Source of the DNA: Prevotella sp. | GTDB lineage: Bacteria > Bacteroidota > Bacteroidia > Bacteroidales > Bacteroidaceae | Reading direction: 5' to 3' | DNA: 38,737 nucleotides | NCBI GenBank assembly: GCA_016285055.1 | Contig: JAEEPZ010000029.1 | Coordinates: 1-38,737 of the forward strand | Shown here: positions 16,708 through 25,726 of the stretch, piece after piece | Layout: every line of letters begins with the position of its first letter | Position numbering within the stretch: position 1 is the stretch's first letter | Position numbers and translations under genes: made by a program | Notes under the pieces: generated by a model | What the model was told of the DNA's origin: nothing | Seen by the model: only the letters and a program-made list of their open reading frames with translations | Databases searched by the model: none

Positions 16708-16784
16708 TTGAGTGTTGAGAGTTGAGTGTTGAGAGACATTTGTTGAGAGTTGAGTGTTGAGAGTTGAGAGACATTTGTTGAGTG
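16708..16784. repeat. Heptamer repeat block between ffh and terB-like gene
   Basis: Eleven 7-base words in register: TTGAGTG and TTGAGAG alternate, with ACATTTG at 16736-16742 and 16771-16777. It fills the 84-base spacer almost entirely, from the ffh stop to 6 bases before the terB-like ATG. Confidence 0.9.
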
Positions 16785-16785
16785 T

Positions 16786-18126
16786 CTACTTTTTCATTTG
16801 CTTCATGGCGGAAGCCATCTGAGCCATCTTGGCCTTGTCCATGCCGCTCACCATCTTCATCATCTTGCGTGTCTGGTCAAATTGCTTCATCAGGCGGTTG
16901 ACGTCGTCAAGCTTGGTGCCGCTGCCTTTGGCCAGGCGCAGCTTGCGGCTCTGGTTGATGATGTCGGGGTTGGCACGCTCCTTGGGCGTCATCGAGTTGA
17001 TGATGGCCTCAATGCTCTTGAAGGCGTTCTCGTCGATGTCCACGTCCTTGAGTTGCTTGCCGATGCCGGGAATCATGGAGGCCAGCTCCTTGATGTTGCC
17101 CATCTTCTTGATTTGCTGTATCTGCGACATGAAGTCGTTGAAGTCGAACTTGTTCTTGCGTATCTTCTTCTCCAGCTCCTTGGCCTGCTTCTCGTCAAAC
17201 TGCATCTGTGCGCGCTCTACCAGCGACACGACGTCGCCCATGCCGAGGATGCGGTCGGCCATGCGCTCGGGGTGGAACACGTCGATGGCGTCCATCTTCT
17301 CACCCGTACCCACAAACTTGATGGGCTTGGTGACGACGGTGCGTATGGAGAGGGCAGCGCCGCCCCGGGTGTCGCCGTCGAGCTTGGTGAGCACCACGCC
17401 GTCGAAGTCGAGGCGGTCGTTGAACTCCTTGGCGGTGTTCACGGCATCCTGACCCGTCATCGCGTCGACCACGAAGAGGGTCTCGTCGGGGTTGATGGCC
17501 TGCTTGAGGCTCGATATCTCGTTCATCATCTGCTCGTCGATGGCCAGGCGGCCGGCGGTATCGACGATGACGACGTTGTAGTCTTCCTGCTTCGCCTTGC
17601 GGATGGCTCTCTGGGCTATCTCGATCACGTTTTTGTTGTCGGGCTCCATATAGACATCCACGCCCACGGTCTCGGCCACCACTCGCAGTTGTTCAATGGC
17701 GGCAGGGCGGTAGACGTCGCAAGCCACCAGCAGCGGCTTCTTGTGCTGGCGGTCCTTGAGCATCTTGGCCAGCTTGCCGGTGAACGTAGTCTTACCTGAG
17801 CCTTGCAGTCCTGACATGAGGATGATGGCGGGACGGCTCTCAAGGTTCAGGCCAACGCTCTTGCCGCCCATCAGCTCTGTCAGCTCGTCGTGCACTATCT
17901 TCACCATCAGCTGGCTGGGCTTGATGGCTGTCAGCACATTCATGCCCAGGGCCTTCTGCTTCACAGTGTCGGTGAAGTTCTTGGCCACCTTATAGTTGAC
18001 GTCGGCATCCAGCAATGCACGGCGCACGTCCTTCAGCGTCTCAGCAACGTTGATCTCGGTTATCTTTCCTTCGCCCTTCAGTATCTTGAACGAGCGTTCC
18101 AGTCTCTCAGATAAATTCTCAAACAT
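16786..18126 (-). CDS. ffh: Signal recognition particle protein Ffh
   Basis: A 446-residue SRP GTPase that binds signal sequences and 4.5S RNA and delivers ribosomes to FtsY at the membrane. The N domain is residues ~1-90. The G domain shows LMSGLQGSGKTTFTGKLAKM (G1, ~104-123), ACDVYRPAAIEQL, VIVDTAGRLA (G3, ~187), TKLDGDTRGGAALS (G4) and FVGTGEKMDAIDVFHPERMA. The methionine-rich M domain follows: DFNDFMSQIQQIKKMGN near residue 330 and a tail rich in Met and Lys. The length is normal. It heads the minus-strand run that includes terB-like, folD and the polysaccharide genes and has its own promoter at 18183-18214. Its predicted leader consists almost wholly of heptamer repeats. The 4.5S RNA gene is not in this window. 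Confidence 0.97.
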   Translation of the reverse strand: MFENLSERLERSFKILKGEGKITEINVAETLKDVRRALLDADVNYKVAKNFTDTVKQKALGMNVLTAIKPSQLMVKIVHDELTELMGGKSVGLNLESRPAIILMSGLQGSGKTTFTGKLAKMLKDRQHKKPLLVACDVYRPAAIEQLRVVAETVGVDVYMEPDNKNVIEIAQRAIRKAKQEDYNVVIVDTAGRLAIDEQMMNEISSLKQAINPDETLFVVDAMTGQDAVNTAKEFNDRLDFDGVVLTKLDGDTRGGAALSIRTVVTKPIKFVGTGEKMDAIDVFHPERMADRILGMGDVVSLVERAQMQFDEKQAKELEKKIRKNKFDFNDFMSQIQQIKKMGNIKELASMIPGIGKQLKDVDIDENAFKSIEAIINSMTPKERANPDIINQSRKLRLAKGSGTKLDDVNRLMKQFDQTRKMMKMVSGMDKAKMAQMASAMKQMKK

Positions 18127-18130
18127 CTAT

Positions 18131-18172
18131 TTAATGCTTAATTCTTAATGCTTAATTCTTAATGCTTACTGC
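18131..18172. repeat. Heptamer repeat in the ffh leader
   Basis: Six 7-base words on the plus strand: TTAATGC, TTAATTC, TTAATGC, TTAATTC, TTAATGC, TTACTGC. They reach from 4 bases before the ffh ATG to a few bases after the predicted transcript start, so the ffh 5' leader is nearly pure repeat. Confidence 0.9.
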
Positions 18173-18182
18173 TTTTGAGGTG

Positions 18183-18214
18183 CAAAGGTACAAATAAAAA
18201 CTGACACAAGCAAA
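18183..18214 (-). promoter_or_regulatory. Bacteroidetes-type promoter of ffh
   Basis: Minus strand TTTG (18214-18211), 20-base spacer, TACCTTTG (18190-18183). The predicted start is near 18177, giving a leader of about 50 bases. Confidence 0.85.
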
Positions 18215-18287
18215 GTGGGAAAGGAAAAAAAGTAAAAAAAAGAAAAAGAAGGAAAAAAAACAGAAACAATTTCTTTCTACACAAACA

Positions 18288-18384
18288 GGCGCAGCCATTC
18301 CCTTCCTTTTCCAAAGGAGAGGTAAGGGGTGGTTTGTCAGAGATGTCCCAACCTAATAAAAAAAAGGAGGGGAATGGCTGCGCC
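18288..18384. repeat. 97-bp element with 15-bp perfect inverted ends
   Basis: GGCGCAGCCATTCCC at 18288-18302 is repeated inverted at 18370-18384; the match continues imperfectly inward (CTTCCTTTT against AAAAGGAGG). The interior resembles the CCTTTnCAAAGG ... GGGGTGGTTT type of intergenic repeat and is related in style to 28842-28928. No flanking target duplication is visible. Confidence 0.7.
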
Positions 18385-18412
18385 GTGAATCATACAGGCC
18401 AGGACAAAAGCC

Positions 18413-18445
18413 AAGCGCACGGGTTACAAAAAACCTCGTGCGCTT
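18413..18445 (-). terminator. Hairpin downstream of the S9 peptidase gene
   Basis: AAGCGCACG and GGTT (18413-18425) pair with AACC and CGTGCGCTT (18432-18445) with a single bulged T. It lies 24 bases past the S9 peptidase stop. The minus strand then reads GGCTTTTG, a short T-run, so a weak intrinsic terminator is likely. Confidence 0.65.
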
Positions 18446-18468
18446 GTGTGCTTACGCTTCCTGTTGCT

Positions 18469-20676
18469 TTATGGCTTCAGCCATCGGTCGAGCCAGTTGA
18501 AGAAGGAGCGCTGCCAGAGTATGCCGTTCTGTGGCTTGAGCACCCAGTGGTTCTCGTCGGGGAAGATGAGCAGCTGTGCCTCGATGCCCTTCATGCGTGC
18601 AGCATTGAAGGCGCTCATGCCCTGTGTGTAGTTGATGCGGTAGTCCTTCTCGCCGTGGATGCAGAGGATGGGTGTGTCCCATTTCTCCACCATCTTGTGC
18701 GGTGAGTCGTGGTAGGTCTTCTTGGCATTGGCCATCTGCGGGCGGTGCCAGTAGGCCTCGTCATACTCCCAGTTGGAGAACCAGTTCTCCTCGGTCTCGG
18801 TGTACATGGCAGCGAGGTTGAAGGCTCCGTCGTGTGCGATGAAGGCTTTGAAGCGCTTCTCGTGGATGCCGGCAAGGTAATAGACGCTGAAGCCGCCGAA
18901 GCTGGCTCCCACGGCAGCGAGGCGGTTGCGGTCGACGTAGGGCAGCGAGTCGGCGGCAAAGTCGATGGCCGACAGGTAGTCGTCCATGCACTGTCCTGTC
19001 CAGTCGCCGCTGATCTGCTCCTTCCACTCCTGTCCGAAGCCGGGCAGGCCGTGGCGGTTGGGGGCCACGACGACGTAGCCGTTGGCAGCCATGATCTGGA
19101 AGTTCCATCGGTAGCTCCAGAATTGCGAGACGGGGCTCTGCGGGCCTCCTTCGCAGAAGAGCAGGGTGGGGTATCGCTTGCCCTCTTCATAATTGGCGGG
19201 CAGCATGACCCACACCAGCTCCTTCTTGCCGTCGGTGGTGGGCACCCAGTATTGCTCCATCTTGCCCAGCTTCAGCTGGTCGAGGATGTGCTTGTTCTCG
19301 AAGGTGAGCTGCTGTACGGCTGTGGGCTGCTTCTTCACGGGAGGCGTCACGCGGTAGATGTCGGTGGGAGTGCTGAGGCTCTGCCGTGTGGCCAGCAGCT
19401 GCTGTCCGTTGTTGGCCATCTGCAGCGACGTCCAGTCGTCCCATGACGCTGTGAGCTGGCTGACCTCCCGCTTCTGCGTAGCCATGTAGAGGTTGCAGCA
19501 TCCGTGCCACACGCTGAGGAAATAGAACTGCGGGTCGGTGGCCTTCACCTTGGCCGGCTTCCTGCCTTGGGTGGGCTGTGGTGCCCAGCAGAAGGCGTCG
19601 ATGTCGCTCTTCCAGTTCAGATACCACTTGGCTCCCGTCTCTATGTCGCAGACGCAGAGACGGTTGAGGTCGGCCTCGTAGCCGTCGCGTTCCATCGAGA
19701 GCCAGGCTATCTGCTTGCCGTCGGGCGAGAACTGCGGGTTCTGGTCGTAGCCCACGTTGTTCTTCAGGTTGTCAGGAGCATTGACGGCCTGCACGCGCAA
19801 GGTGGTGGTGGGGTCGTTCTTGGGAGCCACATAGTCGGCAGGCTTGCAGAGGTTCTTCGTTGTGCCCGTCTCTACATGATATATATATATGTCGGAGTCG
19901 GTGCTGATGCTGTACTCCAGTCCGGTCTTCTTGCGGCAGGTGTAGGCGATGGTCTTCGAGTCGGGGCTCCAGTCCAGTTGCTCAATGCCGCCGAAGGGCT
20001 CCATGGGGCACTCGAAAGGCTCGCCCTGGAGGATGTCCTTGCCGGTGGCGGCGATGGCAAAGCCCTCACCCGTAGTGTAGACGAAGGGATGCTGGATGGA
20101 CTCTACGTAGTGATCCCAGTGGCGGTACATCAGGTCGGTGACCAGGCGGCCAGTGGCCTTGGGCAGGTCGTCGGGATTCTTCTTGATGACTTCGTGGAAG
20201 GGAATGCTCTTGAGGATGATGACCTTTGTGCCGTCGGGCGAGAACTTGAATCCCTCTACCTCGCCGTCAGTCTTCGACAGCTGCTGCCGGGCAGTGCCGT
20301 CGGCGTTCATGGCCCATATCTCTCCGCCTGTGACGAAGGCGATGCGTCCGTCGGGCAGCCAGGCGGGGTCGGTCTCGCTCTTCGAGCTGACGGTCAGCTT
20401 TGTCTGGCTGGTGCCGTCGGCGTTCATCACGTAGAGCACCTGGTGACTCTTGTTGTGCTTCACACTGTAGTAGCCCACCTGATAGACAATCTTGCTGCCG
20501 TCGGGCGAGGCGGCACAGCTGCCGATGCGCCCCATGGCCCACAAGGCCTCGGGCGTCATGAGGTTGCTGGCGAGCTTGATGTTCTGTCTGCCGATGTTCA
20601 CGTCGTCTTGTGCTATGGTCTCAACGGTCGTTGCTGCAAAGAGCATGGCCGCGAGGAGTATGGTTGTCTTTTTCAT
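18469..20676 (-). CDS. S9-family serine peptidase (prolyl oligopeptidase/DPP type), exported
   Basis: A 735-residue secreted or periplasmic peptidase. The start at 20676 (MKKTTILLAAMLFAATTVET) gives a clean signal peptide; the frame extends four codons upstream only from a TTG. Residues ~40-460 carry a WD40/beta-propeller (repeats of SPDGTKVIIL, SPDSKTIAYTC and SPDGKQIAWL type), which filters substrates. The C-terminal alpha/beta hydrolase has the nucleophile in AAVGASFGGFS (Ser near residue 591), the acid in HGEKDYRIN (Asp near 677) and the base in DENHWV (His near 708). Known relatives remove dipeptides or cut after proline or acidic residues. It is 28 bases downstream of the M13 peptidase gene, so both probably degrade peptides in the periplasm. 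Confidence 0.93.
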   Translation of the reverse strand: MKKTTILLAAMLFAATTVETIAQDDVNIGRQNIKLASNLMTPEALWAMGRIGSCAASPDGSKIVYQVGYYSVKHNKSHQVLYVMNADGTSQTKLTVSSKSETDPAWLPDGRIAFVTGGEIWAMNADGTARQQLSKTDGEVEGFKFSPDGTKVIILKSIPFHEVIKKNPDDLPKATGRLVTDLMYRHWDHYVESIQHPFVYTTGEGFAIAATGKDILQGEPFECPMEPFGGIEQLDWSPDSKTIAYTCRKKTGLEYSISTDSDIYIYHVETGTTKNLCKPADYVAPKNDPTTTLRVQAVNAPDNLKNNVGYDQNPQFSPDGKQIAWLSMERDGYEADLNRLCVCDIETGAKWYLNWKSDIDAFCWAPQPTQGRKPAKVKATDPQFYFLSVWHGCCNLYMATQKREVSQLTASWDDWTSLQMANNGQQLLATRQSLSTPTDIYRVTPPVKKQPTAVQQLTFENKHILDQLKLGKMEQYWVPTTDGKKELVWVMLPANYEEGKRYPTLLFCEGGPQSPVSQFWSYRWNFQIMAANGYVVVAPNRHGLPGFGQEWKEQISGDWTGQCMDDYLSAIDFAADSLPYVDRNRLAAVGASFGGFSVYYLAGIHEKRFKAFIAHDGAFNLAAMYTETEENWFSNWEYDEAYWHRPQMANAKKTYHDSPHKMVEKWDTPILCIHGEKDYRINYTQGMSAFNAARMKGIEAQLLIFPDENHWVLKPQNGILWQRSFFNWLDRWLKP

Positions 20677-20704
20677 GTCTGCAAACAACTTCTTACTTCA
20701 TACT

Positions 20705-22741
20705 TTACCACAGGGGCAGGCGCTGCTCCTTGGGTATGTACATCTTGTCGCCGGGCTTCACGCCGAAGGCCTCATACCACGCATCGATGTGGGGCAGAGC
20801 GCCGTTGACGCGCCATCGGCCCAGCGCGTGCGGGTCGCTCTTGGTGCGGTTGCGAATCTCCTCGTCGGTGATGTTGCCAGCCCACACTCCGGCGTATGCC
20901 AGGAAGAAGCGCTGGTCGGGCGTCAAACCGTTGATGACGGGCAGCGGCTTGTTCTTCGTGGCGTTCTTGAAGGCGGCATAGGCCACCTGCAGGCCGCCGT
21001 GGTCGGCCAGGTTCTCGCCCAGCGTCAGGCGTCCGTTGGCTTTCAGGTCGGGCAGCACGTTGATGGCCGAGAAGAAGTCGGCGTACTTGTCGGTGCGCTC
21101 CTTGAACTGCTCGCCGTCGCTGGCAGCCCACCAGTCGTGCATGTTGCCGTCCTTGTCGAACTGTCGGCCCTGGTCGTCGAAGCCGTGGGTCATCTCGTGG
21201 CCTATGACCACGCCGATGGCACCGTAGTTGAAGGCATCGTCGGCCTCCATGTCGAAGAACGGGCGCTGCAGGATGCCTGCGGGGAAGCAAATCTCGTTGG
21301 TCGTGGGGTTATAGTAGGCATTGACGGTCTGCGGGTACATGTGCCAGTCGTCGCGGTCCACGGGCTTGCCGGCGGTGTGGTCAATATGCCAGGCGTTCCA
21401 GAACTTTTGGCACTCGCGGATGTTGTCGTAGTAAGACTTCTGCGGGTCGATGTTCAGCTTCGAGAGGTCAATCCACTTGTCGGGATAGCCCACCTTGACG
21501 TAGAACGTCGAGAGCTTCAGCAGCGCGTTCACCTTGGTGGAGTCGGTCATCCAGTCCTGAGCAGCGATGCGCTCGGCGAGGGCTATCTGCAGGTTCTTAA
21601 TCAGCTCGGTCATGCGCTTCTTGGAAGCCTCGGGGAAATACTTCTGCGTGTAGATTTTGCCCAGTGCCTGGCCCATCTGGCTCTCCAACTGACGAGTGGC
21701 GCGGCGCCAGAGGGGATGATTCTCCTTGCGGCCCGACATCACCTTGCCGAAGAACTCGAAGTTGGCCTGCTCGACGGCTTCACTCAGATAGCCGGCGGCT
21801 GACATGATCTGTCCCCACTCCATGTAGTCGCGATATTCAGCGGCGGTCATCGTGGCGACGAGCTTGTCGGCACCGGCAAAGAACTCCGGCTGTCCGACAA
21901 TCAGCTCCTGTATGTACTTCGAGTCCACACCCTGTGCGTTCATCTGCTGCTCCAGCTTCAGGTTGGGATAGTTGGATGCAAACTCTGCCAGAGTGGTCTT
22001 GTTGTAGTTGCGCTGCGGGTCGCGTAGCTCAGTGCGCGAGCGGCTCACCTTGGCCAGCTCGGTCTCGAGACGCATGATGTTCTTCATCTTTTTTGTGGCC
22101 ACGCCCTTGCTGAAGCCGAAGAGCTGGAACATGCGTACGATGTGCTTCTTGTACTCCTCGCGAATCTTCGTTGTCTCGGGGTCGGTGTCTAAATAATAGT
22201 CCTTCATGCCCAGTGTCAGTCCGCCCTGTCCTACCTGCAGGATGTTCTGCGAGGCGTTCTTCTCGTCGGCAGCGATGCCGGCGCCAAAGAACTCGCTGTC
22301 GCCCTCGGGAGCCAGCTGCAGCTGTATCTGGAAGAGCTGTTCCTTCGTCTTGGCCTTTTCCATCTGTTGGATGATGGCCATGGCGGGAGCGATGCCGTCG
22401 GCGTCGCGCTTCACGCTGTCCATAGCCAGCTTGTAGAGGTCGGAGAGCTTCTGCTCAATGGTGCCCTTGGCGTAGGTGCCGTGCAGCAGTTCGTCAAGGA
22501 TGCCGTTGATGCGCTTGTTGTTCTCCTCGCCCAAGACGTCGAAGGAGCCGTAGCGTGAATAGGCGGCAGGCAGTGGATTCTTCTGCATCCATCCGCCGCA
22601 GGCGTACTGATAGAAATCGTCAGCAGCGCGTGCCGACTTGTCAAGGTTGCTCAAGTCAATGCCTGAGCCCAACTGCTGTGCTGTAGCAGCCAGCGACATG
22701 GCAGATACCACCATCGTCGTGATCATTGTTTTGATTTTCAT
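20705..22741 (-). CDS. M13-family (neprilysin/PepO-like) zinc metallopeptidase, exported
   Basis: A 678-residue exported metallopeptidase. An N-terminal signal peptide (MITTMVVSAMSLAATAQQ) precedes DDFYQYACGGWMQKNPLP, the M13 N-terminal signature. The zinc site is VIGHEMTHGFDDQGRQFD near residue 515 (HExxH), with the third ligand in LGENLADHGG near residue 577 and the usual W-rich C-terminus ending in PKEQRLPLW. The enzyme cleaves short peptides on the amino side of hydrophobic residues. Length fits bacterial PepO proteins. It lies between the outer-membrane barrel gene (36 bases upstream) and the S9 peptidase gene (28 bases downstream), forming an envelope peptide-degradation unit. Confidence 0.95.
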   Translation of the reverse strand: MKIKTMITTMVVSAMSLAATAQQLGSGIDLSNLDKSARAADDFYQYACGGWMQKNPLPAAYSRYGSFDVLGEENNKRINGILDELLHGTYAKGTIEQKLSDLYKLAMDSVKRDADGIAPAMAIIQQMEKAKTKEQLFQIQLQLAPEGDSEFFGAGIAADEKNASQNILQVGQGGLTLGMKDYYLDTDPETTKIREEYKKHIVRMFQLFGFSKGVATKKMKNIMRLETELAKVSRSRTELRDPQRNYNKTTLAEFASNYPNLKLEQQMNAQGVDSKYIQELIVGQPEFFAGADKLVATMTAAEYRDYMEWGQIMSAAGYLSEAVEQANFEFFGKVMSGRKENHPLWRRATRQLESQMGQALGKIYTQKYFPEASKKRMTELIKNLQIALAERIAAQDWMTDSTKVNALLKLSTFYVKVGYPDKWIDLSKLNIDPQKSYYDNIRECQKFWNAWHIDHTAGKPVDRDDWHMYPQTVNAYYNPTTNEICFPAGILQRPFFDMEADDAFNYGAIGVVIGHEMTHGFDDQGRQFDKDGNMHDWWAASDGEQFKERTDKYADFFSAINVLPDLKANGRLTLGENLADHGGLQVAYAAFKNATKNKPLPVINGLTPDQRFFLAYAGVWAGNITDEEIRNRTKSDPHALGRWRVNGALPHIDAWYEAFGVKPGDKMYIPKEQRLPLW

Positions 22742-22777
22742 ATTGTTGCTTTGTTGTTAATTGTTCACTTGATAGCG

Positions 22778-23398
22778 TTATTTCAACCTGAACCTCACGC
22801 CGGCGAGCGCCATGCCTTGCTCGCCCATGCCTAACTCGAGGAAGGCGCGTGTCTTCTCGCCTTTGGTCTCGATGCCGAGGAGCGAGGCCTGAAAGTTGAA
22901 GTAGAACGTATGGCTGCTGTGCTCACGGTAGCGTGAGTCGTCATACGTGAATTTCTCCATGCCAAAGGAGGCACCGGCGGCCAGCTTGGTATAGAGGTTG
23001 AAATGCTTCTTTTGCATCCATTCAAACTTCACGGCAGGCATCAGCGTCAGGTAGTTGTTGGTGCTCTTGCCGTTCTTGCCTGCCTCCTTGCCGATGAGGT
23101 AGACATCCTCCTTTTTCATACCGGCTGAGAAGATGCCGCCGATGGCAACGGTCGGTTTCACACGATGGAAATACTCCACGGCCAAGGGGCCGATGAATGT
23201 CTTGTTGTCGAAGTCAACATCCTTGAAAGCGTCGCCACGGTCGGTGTAGGGGCCGAGCCAGCTGAAATTAGACATAAAGCCGTAGCTGATGCCTATTTCG
23301 TTCTTATAATCTGAGTCGGCCTGCTGTGCCTGAGCACTTCCAAGGCTGCAAATGGCCAAGGCGGCGGCCAGCATCCATTTTCCTGTTTTTTTATTCAT
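22778..23398 (-). CDS. Outer-membrane beta-barrel protein, small
   Basis: A 206-residue exported protein starting at MNKKTGKWM (23398); the frame three codons upstream also has an ATG but the signal peptide fits better from here (MLAAALAICSLGSAQAQQA). The mature part alternates hydrophobic and polar residues in strand-like segments (GISYGFMSNFSW, VAIGGIFSAGM, HFNLYTKLAAGASFG, FYFNFQASLLGIETKG) and ends AGVRFRLK, as in eight-stranded outer-membrane barrels. No enzyme motif is seen. It is first of three genes ahead of two exported peptidases, so it may be a structural or uptake partner, but no specific role is known to me. Confidence 0.75.
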   Translation of the reverse strand: MNKKTGKWMLAAALAICSLGSAQAQQADSDYKNEIGISYGFMSNFSWLGPYTDRGDAFKDVDFDNKTFIGPLAVEYFHRVKPTVAIGGIFSAGMKKEDVYLIGKEAGKNGKSTNNYLTLMPAVKFEWMQKKHFNLYTKLAAGASFGMEKFTYDDSRYREHSSHTFYFNFQASLLGIETKGEKTRAFLELGMGEQGMALAGVRFRLK

Positions 23399-23702
23399 AT
23401 TGTACATTTCAACGTTAATGATTACTTTGTATTCGCTCCATTTTGGGAGTTAAAGGAGTTAAAGGAGTTAAAGGAGTTAAAGACAAATGACTCTCCATGG
23501 AAAAGCCTTTAAAGGAGTTAAAGGAGTTAAGTGGGGAAAAGGAGTTAAAGGAGTTAAAGACAAATGACTCTCCATGGAAAAGCCTTTGCCTCTGGGTTGA
23601 GATCCATAGCAATGGTAATGTCTTTAACTCCTTTAACTCCTTTAACTCCTTTAACTCCATAAAATCCTTTACTCCTTTACTCCTTTAACTCCATAAAACT
23701 CC
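23399..23702. repeat. GGAGTTAAA repeat region with a 39-bp perfect inverted repeat
   Basis: This spacer between the ABC-F stop and the barrel gene is repeat. The left arm 23446-23484 is four GGAGTTAAA units plus GAC. The right arm 23620-23658 is its exact inverse. Inside, a 47-base unit occurs twice (23464-23510 and 23541-23587, 77-base period). Further degenerate TTTACTCC and TTTAACTCC copies lie at 23666-23702. The core 23581-23640 recurs at 30941-31000. No gene is credible here; the open frames crossing it are repeat translations. Confidence 0.9.
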
Positions 23703-25652
<1,950 letters not shown>

Positions 25653-25682
25653 CTGATAGGTTTATTCAGGTATCGCATTCGC

Positions 25683-25720
25683 TCAACTTTCAGGAGTTCT
25701 CCAAAACTTGCGAAAGTTGA
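25683..25720 (-). terminator. Hairpin downstream of the sugar dehydratase gene
   Basis: TCAACTTTC (25683-25691) pairs with GAAAGTTGA (25712-25720) around a 20-base loop. It starts 7 bases past the dehydratase stop. No T-run follows. It may separate that gene from the ABC-F gene 30 bases beyond. Confidence 0.45.
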
Positions 25721-25726
25721 ATAGAT

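Larger units (their letters stand above)
18215..18468. other. Gene-free stretch between ffh promoter and S9 peptidase end
   Basis: It holds an A-rich run (18220-18265), a 97-bp element with 15-bp perfect inverted ends (18288-18384) and a hairpin at 18413-18445. No gene or RNA gene was recognised. Confidence 0.6.

Noticed and set aside
23415..23688. Open frames of 63 and 81 codons with ELKELK and FNSFNS repeats
   Set aside because: They translate the GGAGTTAAA repeat in both directions; no start signal or gene context supports them.
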